From the NCBI GenBank assembly GCA_022495005.1, contig JAGYXB010000515.1, positions 124,001 through 188,000 of the forward strand: a stretch of 64,000 bases of DNA. The letters are read 5' to 3'. Position 1 is the stretch's first letter; the number at the start of each line of letters is the position of its first letter. Position numbers and translations under genes: made by a program. The notes below the pieces were generated by a model, which worked only from the letters and a program-made list of their open reading frames with translations, ran no database searches and was not told the origin of the DNA. Positions 36,259-48,318 of this stretch are shown here, piece after piece. The stretch comes from Rhyacophila brunnea. Taxonomy: Eukaryota; Arthropoda; Insecta; Trichoptera; Rhyacophilidae.

Positions 36259-39200
36259 CAAATTATTACTTCAGAAAATTGCTAAAAAAACAATTCGGCT
36301 GCCATTTGTGAATCGGCCTGATAGTTTCAGATAATTTTCGATCGTAAAAAAGTATTTTTGTATAAAACATCGGACAGCACAGATCTATTATTGTATGTAA
36401 CGCTTTTGCAGCAGCCACTGCCAATAAATGTTTGTCTATTTTATTTCGGCATCAAGAGTTCCGAAACAGAAATGTTTCCTTTTTGATTATCTCCGTTTAT
36501 TGTTGCAAGTCTTTACAAATTTAATCATGCGTTATCCGCAATGTACCTATTCTACAGATTGATTGAAATAGGGTTTAGGGATATCGTTCGACGTATAACT
36601 GGAAGTGGGGCAACCCGGAAATGATTTTAATAGTTAACGTTCGTAATTGCATATCCATGAGATAAAACATACGGTCATACTTTTATTATAGAATAAAACC
36701 ATTTCAATATAATTAGCTAATTATATAAAATAAGTTAAGTAATTAATATAAAATTTTACTGTGCGATTAAAAGAACATTTTTTTCTCAAATTGTTAATTA
36801 ATTATCTATGAAATCTATCCAATTATAATTTCATTACCTACATGTCATGAACGTAGGTATAAATATACGAGTATATAAAAAACAATTAAGTTAGAATCCC
36901 CTTCACTATACTGATAATTTAAAAAGTAAATTACGATTTTTAGTTGTAAATCGTATAGTATCTATACACCCATAGCACCCACCACAAAGTGTTAATTATA
37001 TTAACAGATTTTTACCGAAAATGGTTATTCATTGGGTCATTGGATCCGTGCTCTGGATAAAAACGCGTTTGAAATAAACATTTGATTTTTACTTTTAACA
37101 TGCAACCATGGCTCTGTAATACTACCAGGGCTGCATTAAGGGTAGTTTCCGGCTGGGTTTCAGCCCAAATTTGCCGGGCCCGCGTAAGTAGATATGTATT
37201 AAAACAAAATATTTTAAAAAAAATTAAATGATTATTTTATTTTAAACAACATATTTATATCATGTCGGTATAGATTTTTTAATATAGAAACCAACAATAA
37301 AACAATGATTTTTTTAAATACTAGACTACTTTTCATACATATATGACGAAATTTTTAAATTTTATTAGTTTCCACATCATTGCCATGCTCATTATACACA
37401 AATAACTAAATTTTTGCATAGACGTCTAGGTCTCTATTATACCTTCTTAACTGACCGATTATATTGGGACTTTGAGAGAATGCTTTTCGATATTTGTGAT
37501 TCATTAGTCATGTAACAGAAAGGTTAGAATCCCAAATGTATTTTTAAGTAGGTATATTTTGCATTAATTTTTTCGATTTTTCCGCCCTTTAGTGTGTGCT
37601 AGCCTTTGGAGGTATGTAACATTCTTTCTACATAGTTTACAATATAAAATCTACTTTGTGTTATTAATTTTAACACATATTTGACAAATTAATTTAAAAA
37701 TTTTGACAAATCTGATAAAATTCGAAAACATTTTTGGTATTTAAATAATATTATGTTAGTATCAGTATGTAGTATTCTCCTCAAATAGGTATCTAATAAA
37801 TTATTTTTCCATCTACATAAATAAGTTTATTGATAAAATTATTAATATTCAACTATCAATACAGTCTGTGTGTATATTTAAATAAAATGTCGTATTAAAA
37901 AGCTTGAAACGTTCACCTCTTGTAGACTTTCACGTAACTGCATGTAACTGCGCGTCCCAACGAAAGCTTCCAATTAATTGATTTGCTCAGATTTTTATGG
38001 GACATATATTTTTATGTCGCGCAAAGTATACACATTTTGAACGATTTCACTTGAATGTTTACGAAATGTCTGATATTATATAATTACACAGAATTCGATA
38101 ACACAAAACTCAGGAGGGCATGGAAAATAAGAGCACGAGAAAGCTTTTATGTGGCGTAAATAATGCATGTAGCACTCTTTGACTATATAAATTCATATCT
38201 TTTGCCTTCCGGTGTTTTCTTCATACAATGTCATATATATAGGTATAATATGATATAGCCATGATGAAATTATAAAAATACATTAAGTTACCCAGAATCA
38301 ATACCGTTTATATAATTAAATATTTCAAATGATGTTCTTGGTAGAGCCTTTTATAATTAAAATCGTTCAGAAACCTTATTATCGACAAATAAAATTATTT
38401 TTTCGTTTCAATGGTAGGTAATAAGATTTTATAACGATTGTCTGCACCCTATTATTAGTCATGCTTATGTTAATAAGTGATTTGTGCGAAATTTAACGAC
38501 ATAATAATTCAAACGAGTGGTTCTTCTAGTGGTGAAACGTGATAATGGCAAATAAGTACGATTTATAAACAGAAATCAAGTAAATATAGTAACTATTTAA
38601 AATGCGATTGTGGAAAATTAAAGAAGCCAATGCTCGATTTGAAATATAGTGCCAATGACGAAGGTGAAGATTAATAATTATTATGCTCTTTTTTGTACTA
38701 ATTTTATTTAGCAACCCATCGTAATGTAAAAACACAAAGGTTTGTGATTTTAGTACTTTTATACTTTCTAATGATGTTAGTTGTTATTAAAATATGGCAT
38801 AATATATATTGTCTTTAATTATTTTTGTAAGTAGGTACCATTTCTCCATACTCAATACAACTAGCTATTTTGAATTTTATTTAAAAAAAAAAAATAGTAT
38901 AAGTTTTATAGTTCTTATTTTATATTACGTATTACGTATATTGCAGTTTTACAATTAATACGAGTATAGCGAAGTAATCTTGATATTGATATAAAAAAAT
39001 CCATAGACAGATCCAAAAGACGGTATCAATAAATACCATGGCCCACCCGTTGGCTGAATGCTTTTCTAAAATTTGATATAAATGTATTAAAATGTCAACT
39101 TGTTTATATTAGTCACGAGATTATCATCATAAAAAATATTATATCGAATATTAGGTATCTAATTAAGAAAAAAGACTTCGTTTGTGACTAAAAATGACGC

Positions 39201-39614
39201 TTGCAATTAATATTATAATATACAATTAGGATTCTCGCTCCATATTTTATTAAGTAGTAAAAGTTGTATGCAGTTGTATATTATTATCAAAGTATCTCTT
39301 AGATTTAAAGCAGTTGGACACCACTGCTTTATATCGTACCGTTGTTAAATAATATTGTAAAATCACTTATACTTATGTATGTTTTTTGTGAATTTTGTTG
39401 CAAATTAAATAAACCGCCCCCACCCTTTTGACCATTTGACTGGATCCGTTAATTCAGCCAGAGTTCCGAATTATTTCAAGATTAGTCTAAATGCATACAA
39501 ATAAGTGGCTAACATTCAATCAGTGAAATAAAAATTCGTCAAAATAATCTACATTAATTTGAGAAGGACTGGTTACCTTTATAATTTACTATTGCGACAA
39601 TTAATTCAACTTTT
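36259..39614. other. AT-rich, repeat-poor non-coding stretch
   Basis: A hAT-type end (CAGTTGGACACCACTGC, 39311-39327) is visible without a partner. No exon or shared repeat is recognised. Only short chance frames such as 38526-38735 are present. Confidence 0.4.
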
Positions 39615-39791
39615 ATTTAAAATATTAGTAGGATAATTTTTTCATTTTTTTATTTAACTTAACAATGTGAATTATTCCAGACTCGAACCTGAGACCTTGG
39701 ACTTACCAAGCGGATACGTTACCACTCAGCAAACGCACCGATAATTTCATAAATAATTTTGTTTAATTTAATTTAAAATATTAGTAGGATA
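39615..39791 (-). mobile_element. Complete tRNA-derived SINE with perfect target-site duplication
   Basis: A 21-bp direct repeat occurs identically at 39615-39635 and 39771-39791. Between them is a 135-bp insert oriented leftward. On the minus strand it has an A-box-like TTGCTGAGTGGTAACG, then GTATCCGCTTGGTAAGTCC, then the B-box-like GGTTCGAGTC. It ends in an A-rich tail (AAATAAAAAAATGAAAAAAT) next to the left duplication. A tRNA-like head, A-rich 3' end and long target duplication together define a LINE-mobilised SINE. A functional tRNA is unlikely because no acceptor stem forms. Confidence 0.85.
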
Positions 39792-41757
39792 GATTAGGTT
39801 AGGTCTGACATTTTTTATTACGTGCTAATACAACCATGTCCGCTGTCCAAATGAATAGCAAGTCCAGAACTTGTACACCACTGCACATTCCATTTCTCGC
39901 CGGGCTAGTGATATTTACTATCTGGGCGGATCCGTGGTCCCTTTTAAATCTCCATCCTCCACCAGTACACCCCACTGGACGATTTAATTATTTATCTTTA
40001 ATTAAAAGATACCCCGCGAGTTCCTTTTGTGTGTAATAATATTTATTGGTCTTATAGCAGCGGGATATGACATAAAAATATATGCTTCGAAACTAGTCTA
40101 ACCAAAAATAATTTATAATATTTATACTAGCTAGTGTCCACAAGTATATCCATTTATTATATAATCTTTAAAAGTTATAAAAACAGATACCTATTTTATA
40201 TTTAATTAATTTGTAATATTTTCTGTAATTAATGTACCTACATAATATCCTTCTTTATACCTATGCAGTTGATCGATCCAATGGCAGTTTTGAGGCCATA
40301 CAAGATACCTACAACCAAAAATATCTTCTTATTTATTTTATTATTTTTGTTATTATTTGGAAGCCTAAAAGAGCGCATCCTGCACTGATAGTTTGGTCAA
40401 AAACTTATGGTCCTTACTCTGTAATACTGTTATATATATCATTTTAAATCGGATCTATCTTCACTAGCTTAACATAGAGTTTAAGTTTTTAATTGATATT
40501 ATCTTTGACTTATTTTAAATTACACCTAGAGCTTGTCTACATAGATTCAACATGTTTTTCTCTATACAGGACGTCAGTAAATCCTACATATTAATAAATC
40601 TAGAATTATCATCGTCATTACAACCATTTTATACAACTTCCCATATTATTTCTGCCGTAAACTTTATCCATTGCGTAAGCTTCGAGATCTTGAATCTCTT
40701 TCAAACACGCCTAAAGTCTAACCACCTCAATTTAGGTCCTTCGACACTCTTGTCCTTTCTGGTCTATTGAAGAGAAACCATTAATTTTCCATCATTGAGA
40801 CATGGCCTATCAACTGAGTCACCACACTTTTATGCCAACGAAAATTTAATTAGGTACAAACCGACCTTACAAGCGCTGCGCTCTTTAGACAATTTAAGAC
40901 TCAGATGGATTAGTGTTATATGTAGGTAATATATCTAAAGATATCCATAAGGTGTATGAAGAAACTTCAGTAAGCACTCGGTCTCTGAGTCACTCATGGA
41001 GAAGAAGGGTGGACAGATAACTTGTGATGCAGAGAGGCTGAGTGTGATCGACTGGAGAAAAAGTGAGCTCGTGATAGAGAGAATGGTTGTGCATGGATCT
41101 TAATGATCTGTAGCGTCAGCTTAAGTAAATACCTAAATAATATATTTAAAAATTCAAATATGAATATTTTTACAATACAAATATGGTAAATTTACTTTAT
41201 TTTAGCCGAAAAAATCCTAAGTAAAAATCATAAAAAGTATTTATTAGCTAATATTTAATAATCAAAATTATTTAAATTGTTGACATTTTCTATATTATAC
41301 CACGTTCTCTGAATACCTCTAACTGCATACTTCCTTGTAAATTTTGAGGATTAACTAAATGCCTTATCCCTTTAACTAAACGAAAACATGGTAATATTTC
41401 ACGACAGCTCACTCGCGGATCCTGTTTGAAGGGCCGCGGTCTCAGGCCGGCCCTAGATTTCTTATTTGAGATTAAACGACAGAGTACAGGACCCCAATGA
41501 GAAATCTTACAATAGTAATTACTTAGTTTTAATACCCAAAAATAATAATCGTGTATTGCACCATTTTTCATATTTAGTTTTTTTTCAGAAAAATTTGATG
41601 GTGAGCTTTTTTCTTTCCTAAGACAAAATACAAAAGAATATAAAAATAATGGAAAGTGCTTTGCTTTCTGAGTGAGACTGTAACATAGTATAATGGTGGA
41701 AATATATGAAATAAACTTTTAAGTAGCTACGTGTTAAAGAATTATTTTTATTAGTAG
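39792..41757. other. AT-rich non-coding stretch
   Basis: A purine-rich segment at 40950-41100 differs in composition from its surroundings. It contains a 46-codon open stretch ending at TAA (41101-41103) with WRKSELVIERMVVHG near its end, of unknown origin. The other frames here show no family features. Confidence 0.35.
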
Positions 41758-41961
41758 TTCGGTCTGTATCAAAAATGGCCGCGCGGCTTAAGCGTCGGCA
41801 TATAGCGTCGTGAGTCCCGGGTTTGAATCCTGGGTCTGACAAGCACACATATTTTTTTTTTGAATTTGTGTATGAGTCAGAGTATGGACTTAACAAGTTG
41901 AGCAAGTGGCTGACATCCATTTCTCGTACAAATAAAATCTGTTATACAAACCTCCACTCCG
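41758..41961 (+). repeat. tRNA-derived SINE, family S1, copy 2
   Basis: Starts near CGGTCTGTATCAAAAATGG, with an A-box-like TGGCCGCGCGGCTTAAGCG and a B-box GGTTTGAATCC. The body follows with TGACAAGCACACATA, AAGTGGCTGACATCCATTTC and AAATAAAATCTGTTATAC, then CCTCCACTCC. It is the best-preserved of three related copies (also 21487 and 54230). Confidence 0.75.
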
Positions 41962-43946
41962 TGGGGGCCCATATAATCTTATTAGGATCGGACATCAAAA
42001 TATACTTATAGTAAAGTTTGTCACGTAAACGAAACTAGCATTCGATATTGGTAATATTTGAGAACATTCGGGTATACTTTGTATTTTTTTCGTTTTATGG
42101 CCTGTCTGTCATTAATATGTTTTGTACAGATAACCAACTTATATAAATTGTTTCTGGACTTTGGTTTCAGTAGTATCAGTAGATGTCAAGTTATCATAAT
42201 AAATTAAATACCTACTTAATGTTACTATAATATTGTACCTACATTATGTTAGTTATGTGTTAGCAATATACTCATTTTCTCCATCAAATATGTAGACATA
42301 TGGAAAAATTTTCAAACACGTAATAAAAAAGACAACATGAAAACGTATCCTAAGGATAACCTGACAATAGATAAAGCACATAAAAATCATTTTGTTAGTT
42401 TTTACCACTATTTTTTTCACACTTTCCCATTAGTTCAAAGCAGTTTAGAGTAACATTGAATTTCATTTTCTTTTCTTTTTAGTGTTTTTAATTTTCCATA
42501 GGATTTCATAAATAAATAGTATATATTTCTATCTATTTCTAATAGCCTTAATAGAATTTATAACATCTGAAGTAAATATTATAAAAATAAATAGGTAAGT
42601 TATTGGTTATAAATGGAAATCAAATATTTTGGTATCAATGCGGCTCTGTCGGGGGGTCGATTGATAAACGGTTTTTGTATCTTAATTACTATCACGTTTG
42701 TATATATGATCGAAATTTCACCACACCTATTTGAATCTTCTGTCTTCAATATGTGAAATAATAATGTTTACTTACATAATACCTATCAAAGAATTTGTTT
42801 TGCAAATAACTTGTTTTTAAACATATGTTTGGATATAAATACTATTAGGTATAGATAGAGTGAACTATGCATCACTGGATGGACATAAGCAATTATAACA
42901 AACGAAACCAATAACAATACATAACAGGGACAATATAATATACAGAAGATAATAATGGCAAGTAAAAACAATATACGTATGTGCTTATAAGTTTTATGTC
43001 TGTATTTTTAATCATCAAATGCTCATGTTTATTGTACTAGATAGGTACATAAAGTTTGTAAATCATTAAGTTGATAATTTATCCAACAAATAATGGTATG
43101 TGAGAATAGGTATAACGAGATACAGCTGAGGTTCCAAACCTCACGAACTATAATCGTAATTATACACAGAAGGTATGACTATACGATGTCACCGATTGCC
43201 CAACACTCGATTGACACGGTTCACAAATTTGACTTTGATAAATCAAGATATAGCGCCGGAATAAGGGATAGTTTTTACTATTAATAAAGAATGCTATCGA
43301 AATTCATAATAATCCTGAACCCTATTAGGGATGATGGGCTACGTTTAAAAACGCCATGGTTTCCGGCGCTTTCGGCGAAATCCAATTTCCGATCTGAGAT
43401 CTTTGGTCGTCACAGTTACTGACACTACCTACATTAACAATTATTTTTTACTTTGAGCTACATTAATTTGCTTTCAGCTATATAGATCCATTTTCGACAC
43501 ACTTAGAACGGCGTTCCCATTCATACGCCTTCGTTCACTTAAATTTGTTATCTGTATAGAATGCCCTCTTTAACTAACTATAAACGCCTAGGAAGGAATA
43601 ACACACGGTGACAAGCCAAAAATAAATTTTGATAACAAGTAACCGAAAAATCTTAGATTTTCTAAGGGATGAAAATAATTTGAATTATTCTATGGAATAA
43701 TTCGTATAAATAAAAATTAAGATAGGTACGAAATATTGTGATGATAGCTTCAATTGTAATATTATATTATAGATAGGTACGATAATGTACCTACATCAGA
43801 CACACATCGATTTTCAAATAAATCTGGCCTAAACCTTCTGAGAAATTTTAAACTGTATACAATTTCGAAAAAAGCTCGACTTAACGCCATACGTTTGATG
43901 CATATTTTTCAAGCTATTCAAAAATGATATATCTCGGGGTATATTG
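41962..43946. other. AT-rich non-coding stretch
   Basis: The segment at about 42045-42075 (ATTGGTAATATTTGAGAACATTCG) is the partner of family H at 8820-8850. Otherwise no repeat or gene is recognised. Confidence 0.4.
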
Positions 43947-44196
43947 TATATACAAGTCGGCTATCGACGATGGTTTATCATATGTATGTATTGAGGTATT
44001 ATAATAATTGTTACACTAAGTTAACCGTCAGAACTGTCTATCTCGCTCTAAACACAGCCAAGAGACGGGCAGTTAAAACATAGATTTTTTTGACAGTTTA
44101 GTTTGACGGTTAACTTATTGTAACAATTATAATATAATATATTTATATAATATATTTAAATATGATAAACTACCGTCGATAGCCGCATTGTATATA
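43947..44196. mobile_element. TIR hairpin element, family K, copy 2
   Basis: Perfectly comparable ends TATATACAAGTCGGCTATCG and its inverted partner CGATAGCCGCATTGTATATA enclose arms with GGTTTATCATATGTATG / TATGATAAACTACCG and AGTTAACCGTCA / TGACGGTTAACTTA. The interior ACTGTCTATCTCGCTC and CAGCCAAGAGACGGGC matches copy 1 at 35071-35470. About 250 bp, no coding frame. Confidence 0.75.
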
Positions 44197-47100
44197 GCAT
44201 AGCTTTGTTGGTAAATAAAACGTTAAGTTTACTAAAAGTTTTACTAACAAATATTTTTTGCAGAAAGGGTTTCCTATTTGATTTTGATGAATGGTACGGT
44301 CAGGAAATAATATTAAAAATGGCATTCTTTATAATGATAAAGAAAACACATGTGATCAAAACTACGACAAAAAATGCACAATTACAGTTGTCGTGAACTT
44401 GATTTCTCTGCAAGTATGTACCTAATTCCTAAAATACTCACTTCCTCTTTTTTCTTACATTTTATTTTAAAGATACCTATTTTAAGATAGCCATATTTAT
44501 TTTTTTACAATTTTATCCAGTGGCGTAGTCATGGGTTTTATATTCTGCATATATAATTTAAACACACTTTCTTTTTCATTCCATACCTACCTACCACAAA
44601 TTTGATCACTATAACTTACTCTCAGTGAAAAATATATTTTCAATTTTCGCTAAATATTTACGTTAGGGGGTTTAAAATAATATGACTAACATAATTTAAA
44701 AAAATAACTTTCTCCCTCTTAGTGAACTTGCCTAATCTTTTTTCATATAAATTTTACACCACAAATTAATAACGTTTTATTTAACACGTCAGAATGTCTC
44801 CATTATTATTATTATTATTATGAATAATTCTAGTTTACTTATAGTTAACTAAAATACGTAGATATGTAAGTGATTTTTTTTATCCATTCCTGAATAATGC
44901 GGTAATCGTGTAGAGAAATGAATCACGGTTAATTGTTAGTGAACAAACTAGATAATCTTGCTATATGTAGGTAGGTACATATACAAGATACCTAATCAAT
45001 TTTCTCTGGATTTATTGAATTAATATCCTTTTTCATTGAATAAAGATATGTATTAATAAATGGAATTAATTAAAATATAGCATGAAATACATAAATCAAT
45101 CTTTACATGCATTTTGCGACCATGTATATACGATTAGAGAATTGTCTTCGAGTTTGAAACCCTAGTCAGGTCGGGGACCGTAGTCAACACCATTCTACGC
45201 CAATGCGCTAAGGTTAAAGAGAAATTTCGGACAGGTGTACTTTGTGAAACGTTCGCGACGGATTCGGCCCCGCTAACAAAAAAAATCGAACACAAAAAGT
45301 GTAGAACGACGTTCGTCACCGTTTGTTAAACAAGATAACGAGACAGGCGCATTGACACCGGCCGACCCGAATAAATTTCAAAATTCCCACGGCCATATTA
45401 AAAGACAAATAAAACTATAACTTATTAAGTTTAATACCACAAATGCTAGCATTATTTTATTATCCGGCTTATTTGATTTTCCTATTGTTGTATTTTTCGT
45501 TTTATTATATTTTATTTTGTATCAGCTAAATGGTTTGTATTATCTTATTTTTTAGACGCTGAATCATTTAGTTAACATTTTAAAGACCTAACTGATACTT
45601 CCACTTATAGCTTGTCCTCGCATAATACTATTATTATGTACATGCATTTAAGGTGATAATCAGATTTGATATATATGGCATATGTGACATTCCATTTACA
45701 TATCAAAATAGTAAACTAGTATTACGAACTATATTTTGTATTAAGACTATGTGTAATATAGTTTAGTTGGTTGCCATAGAAAAAATAATATTATCTATGT
45801 GTAGTGAACCAAGTTTATAACCACCACATTGGCAGCTGTTTTGATAATATTTTTTTGATGAATGTATGAGATAATAAATTCAATTTGTATGCCTTTCTAT
45901 CTAAATCACTGGTTCCATCAATAGGTTGCTACCATCAGGAAATCGTAAGATTAAATCTAGAATATCGACAACGAATACACTGTATAAGTACAGAAAAAAG
46001 ATTAATATAATTTAAATTTCATTCAACAGATGCATCGATCAGTAAAATCATCAGATACTTTAATTATTATAATATAATCCTTCTGCAAACAAATTTTATA
46101 TTTACATTTATGTATATACCAATCTGTATATTTATATACCTAACACTTGCTAAATCTTCAAATTCAGTTGAAAATGGATACTAACAGTTTCAGTAGGTAT
46201 AAAATTAATAAAAGTGCAAGGCACACAAACTACGCAAGTGAAACTAAATGCAATGTGTGCTAATTTAAAAATTAAAATACACAATATGAAGAACATAGAT
46301 AGTGTGAGAAAAATGGGATTAATGATTATCTATACGTAAAATTTTATTGCTTGATTTTTTAATGGGTTTGTGTTCGCCTTATTAACATGCCTCTTTATGA
46401 CAATCTGACGAGCGGGCCGCAGATAACTCACTTCTTATAAAAGACTATCTATGTACATATTCATAATTTTTGTTATTGTGTAATTTTTTCAATGTCAACA
46501 TATTTAAGTCTACTGTGTTTCGTGTTCGAATATGTCATTATAAAATTTACTGATTGGCTGAATCAAAAATTGTAGGTACTAAAACGCTTGCTAATTTGAT
46601 AGATACCTACTGACGACACTAGTGATAACAATGTAAAGTTTCCTATAAATGATTCTGCAATATTCAGAATAAATTCCAGTTAAGTAAATAAATTATTAAT
46701 CCTAGTAAATATTTTTTCTGGTTCACTTTCATATAGTCACCTAGGTACTTACTTAGAGTAGGTATAATGTATAGATATTTTTATAAGGGTTATTGTTGAT
46801 ATGAACCCATTATACCATAGAACCATTTGATGAGCTTACTTCGTATAAGAGTCAGTTTAATAATATAAAACTGCATATAATTTTTGTGAAGAATCTGTTT
46901 AAATTAAAAAAATGTTGCAAATAATTATTTATATGCAATACCTACAAGCAATCTTCCGCTAATTTTCAAAACTCTGGTTGATTTTATTAACTACATTCTA
47001 AATACATCGTACCTACAACCGCTAATAATAATATTGAAATAGTGTTTTATTTTGTCTATTGTTTATTATTTCCAACAATATGGTCATACTTTTATGTGTA

Positions 47101-48042
47101 GTAAGTAGATTTATGTAGTTTATTTTACAAAATATTAGTGTATTTAAATTCATTCGTTGTTAGCTTATTATCGTAATTTTTTTAAACCATTTAACGAACT
47201 ATAAGTGGATAATAAATACTTGTGTTTACTCGTGTACGTACCTATACCTAAATATATTTCTCCAATCAACAATGAAAAACTAGATAAATAAAAAATACCT
47301 TGGTATGTTTACTAAGTACGTAGGTAAGTACGCTAACACTATATTTCACTGTACATACCGGGTGCTATATGTATTTTCTATTGATCATGTTATTACTATA
47401 TTTTTGTATTGTTTTAATGAATGCGTCGTTAGTAAGGTATGATGTTATTGTCCGAAGCATCATGTTAACGTGCTTAAAAAGTATATTAAAACTGAATTCC
47501 ACGGAATTATCATCGTACACATATTGTTTGTTCGCCTGCGTCGCTAATTTATATGAAAACCACATAGAGGAAAATTGCAAGAGATATTATTCCATTTAAA
47601 ATATATTCCTAGTCTACTGTCACTTTAAATTGGTTCATTGGACATATTTATACAGTTCTTACATTAACGTTCCCCAAATGCTAATATAAACTTATAGCCA
47701 CCTCGCACCACTAAAAAGCTAAATAGGTAGGTAACTTAGTCCCTACCTATTTATAAGTATTCTTTGTGCCTACCGGGCTTTTCTAGTTATATCATAGGTA
47801 TATGTTGTTTAGCTTAGTGTATGTATCTACATGAATGAATGCGGTATCTTTCCAATTGAATATCATTGACTATTGTTATAAACTATAAGAACTTAGGTAT
47901 AACGTGTTTTCTCTACAAAGATACAACATCTACACATAGGTATTTTTGGACACTTGTAACTATGTGCCGCCTACTGTAGATAAGTCAAAACAAATAGCTA
48001 ATAAAATGTGTGTGCCTAAACGGTGAAATTCTTAGCATCCTC
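44197..48042. other. AT-rich region with few transposons; possible intron of the minus-strand gene
   Basis: The only repeat recognised is a minus-strand tRNA-like relict at about 45135-45230 (TTAGCGCATTGG ... GGGTTTCAAACTC). TAGGTACCTA-type motifs are frequent. If the exon at 48048 is real, the transcript runs leftward into this region and downstream exons may lie here, but I could not recognise any by reading. Confidence 0.4.
45135..45230 (-). repeat. Possible tRNA-derived SINE relict
   Basis: On the minus strand TTAGCGCATTGGCGTAG resembles an A-box region and GGGTTTCAAACTCG a degenerate B-box about 40 bases later. The surrounding 45130-45380 patch is GC-richer than its neighbours. Diverged, so confidence is limited. 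Confidence 0.35.
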
Positions 48043-48047
48043 TCACC

Positions 48048-48318
48048 TTTTTCCGTTTCTTCTCCGTCTCTTGGTGGCGTACACTGTCCCCAGGTGCGTG
48101 AGGGCGGTGGCGGCGGCGGCGGCTTGAGCGGCTTGAGCGGGGGCGTTGCAAGCGGCGGGCGGCGCCCCGCGGCCCCCCGCGCCTCCGCCCCCGCCCAACG
48201 CTGCCCCGCTCAGCGCCACGGGGGGCGTCTTGGCGCCCAGCGCCGCGACTCCTGACTCCCCGCTACTGTCGCCCCGATGGTGACCCTGCCTCACGACCCG
48301 CAACAATGATCCTCTCAC
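48048..48318 (-). CDS. Candidate internal or early coding exon, Ala/Gly-rich with basic C-terminal stretch
   Basis: On the minus strand an open frame runs from a stop at 48319-48321 to an AG|GTGAGA splice donor (last exon base 48047, donor GT at 48046-48045). The intron reads TGA in frame immediately, as expected for a real exon end. The translation is rich in Gly and Ala (GGGGGAGG, AQAAQAAAAATALTHL) and ends TVYATKRRRRNGK, a nuclear-localisation-like cluster. The segment is strikingly GC- and CpG-rich within AT-rich DNA. The frame has no ATG; the nearest upstream ATG (48322) is out of frame, so the 5' boundary is probably an acceptor within 48200-48318, possibly after GAGGCAG. It suggests a nuclear regulatory protein, not identified. 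A plus-strand reading of the same DNA is less likely. Confidence 0.5.

Noticed and set aside
35753..36285. Small proteins at 35753-35935 and 36094-36285
   Set aside because: They lie largely within the hAT-like element and consist of translated GGAGC repeats and AT-rich spacer.
48010..48255. Plus-strand Gly/Arg-rich protein
   Set aside because: It is the shadow of the minus-strand Ala/Gly frame in the same GC-rich DNA. The minus strand has the better exon end (AG|GTGAGA).
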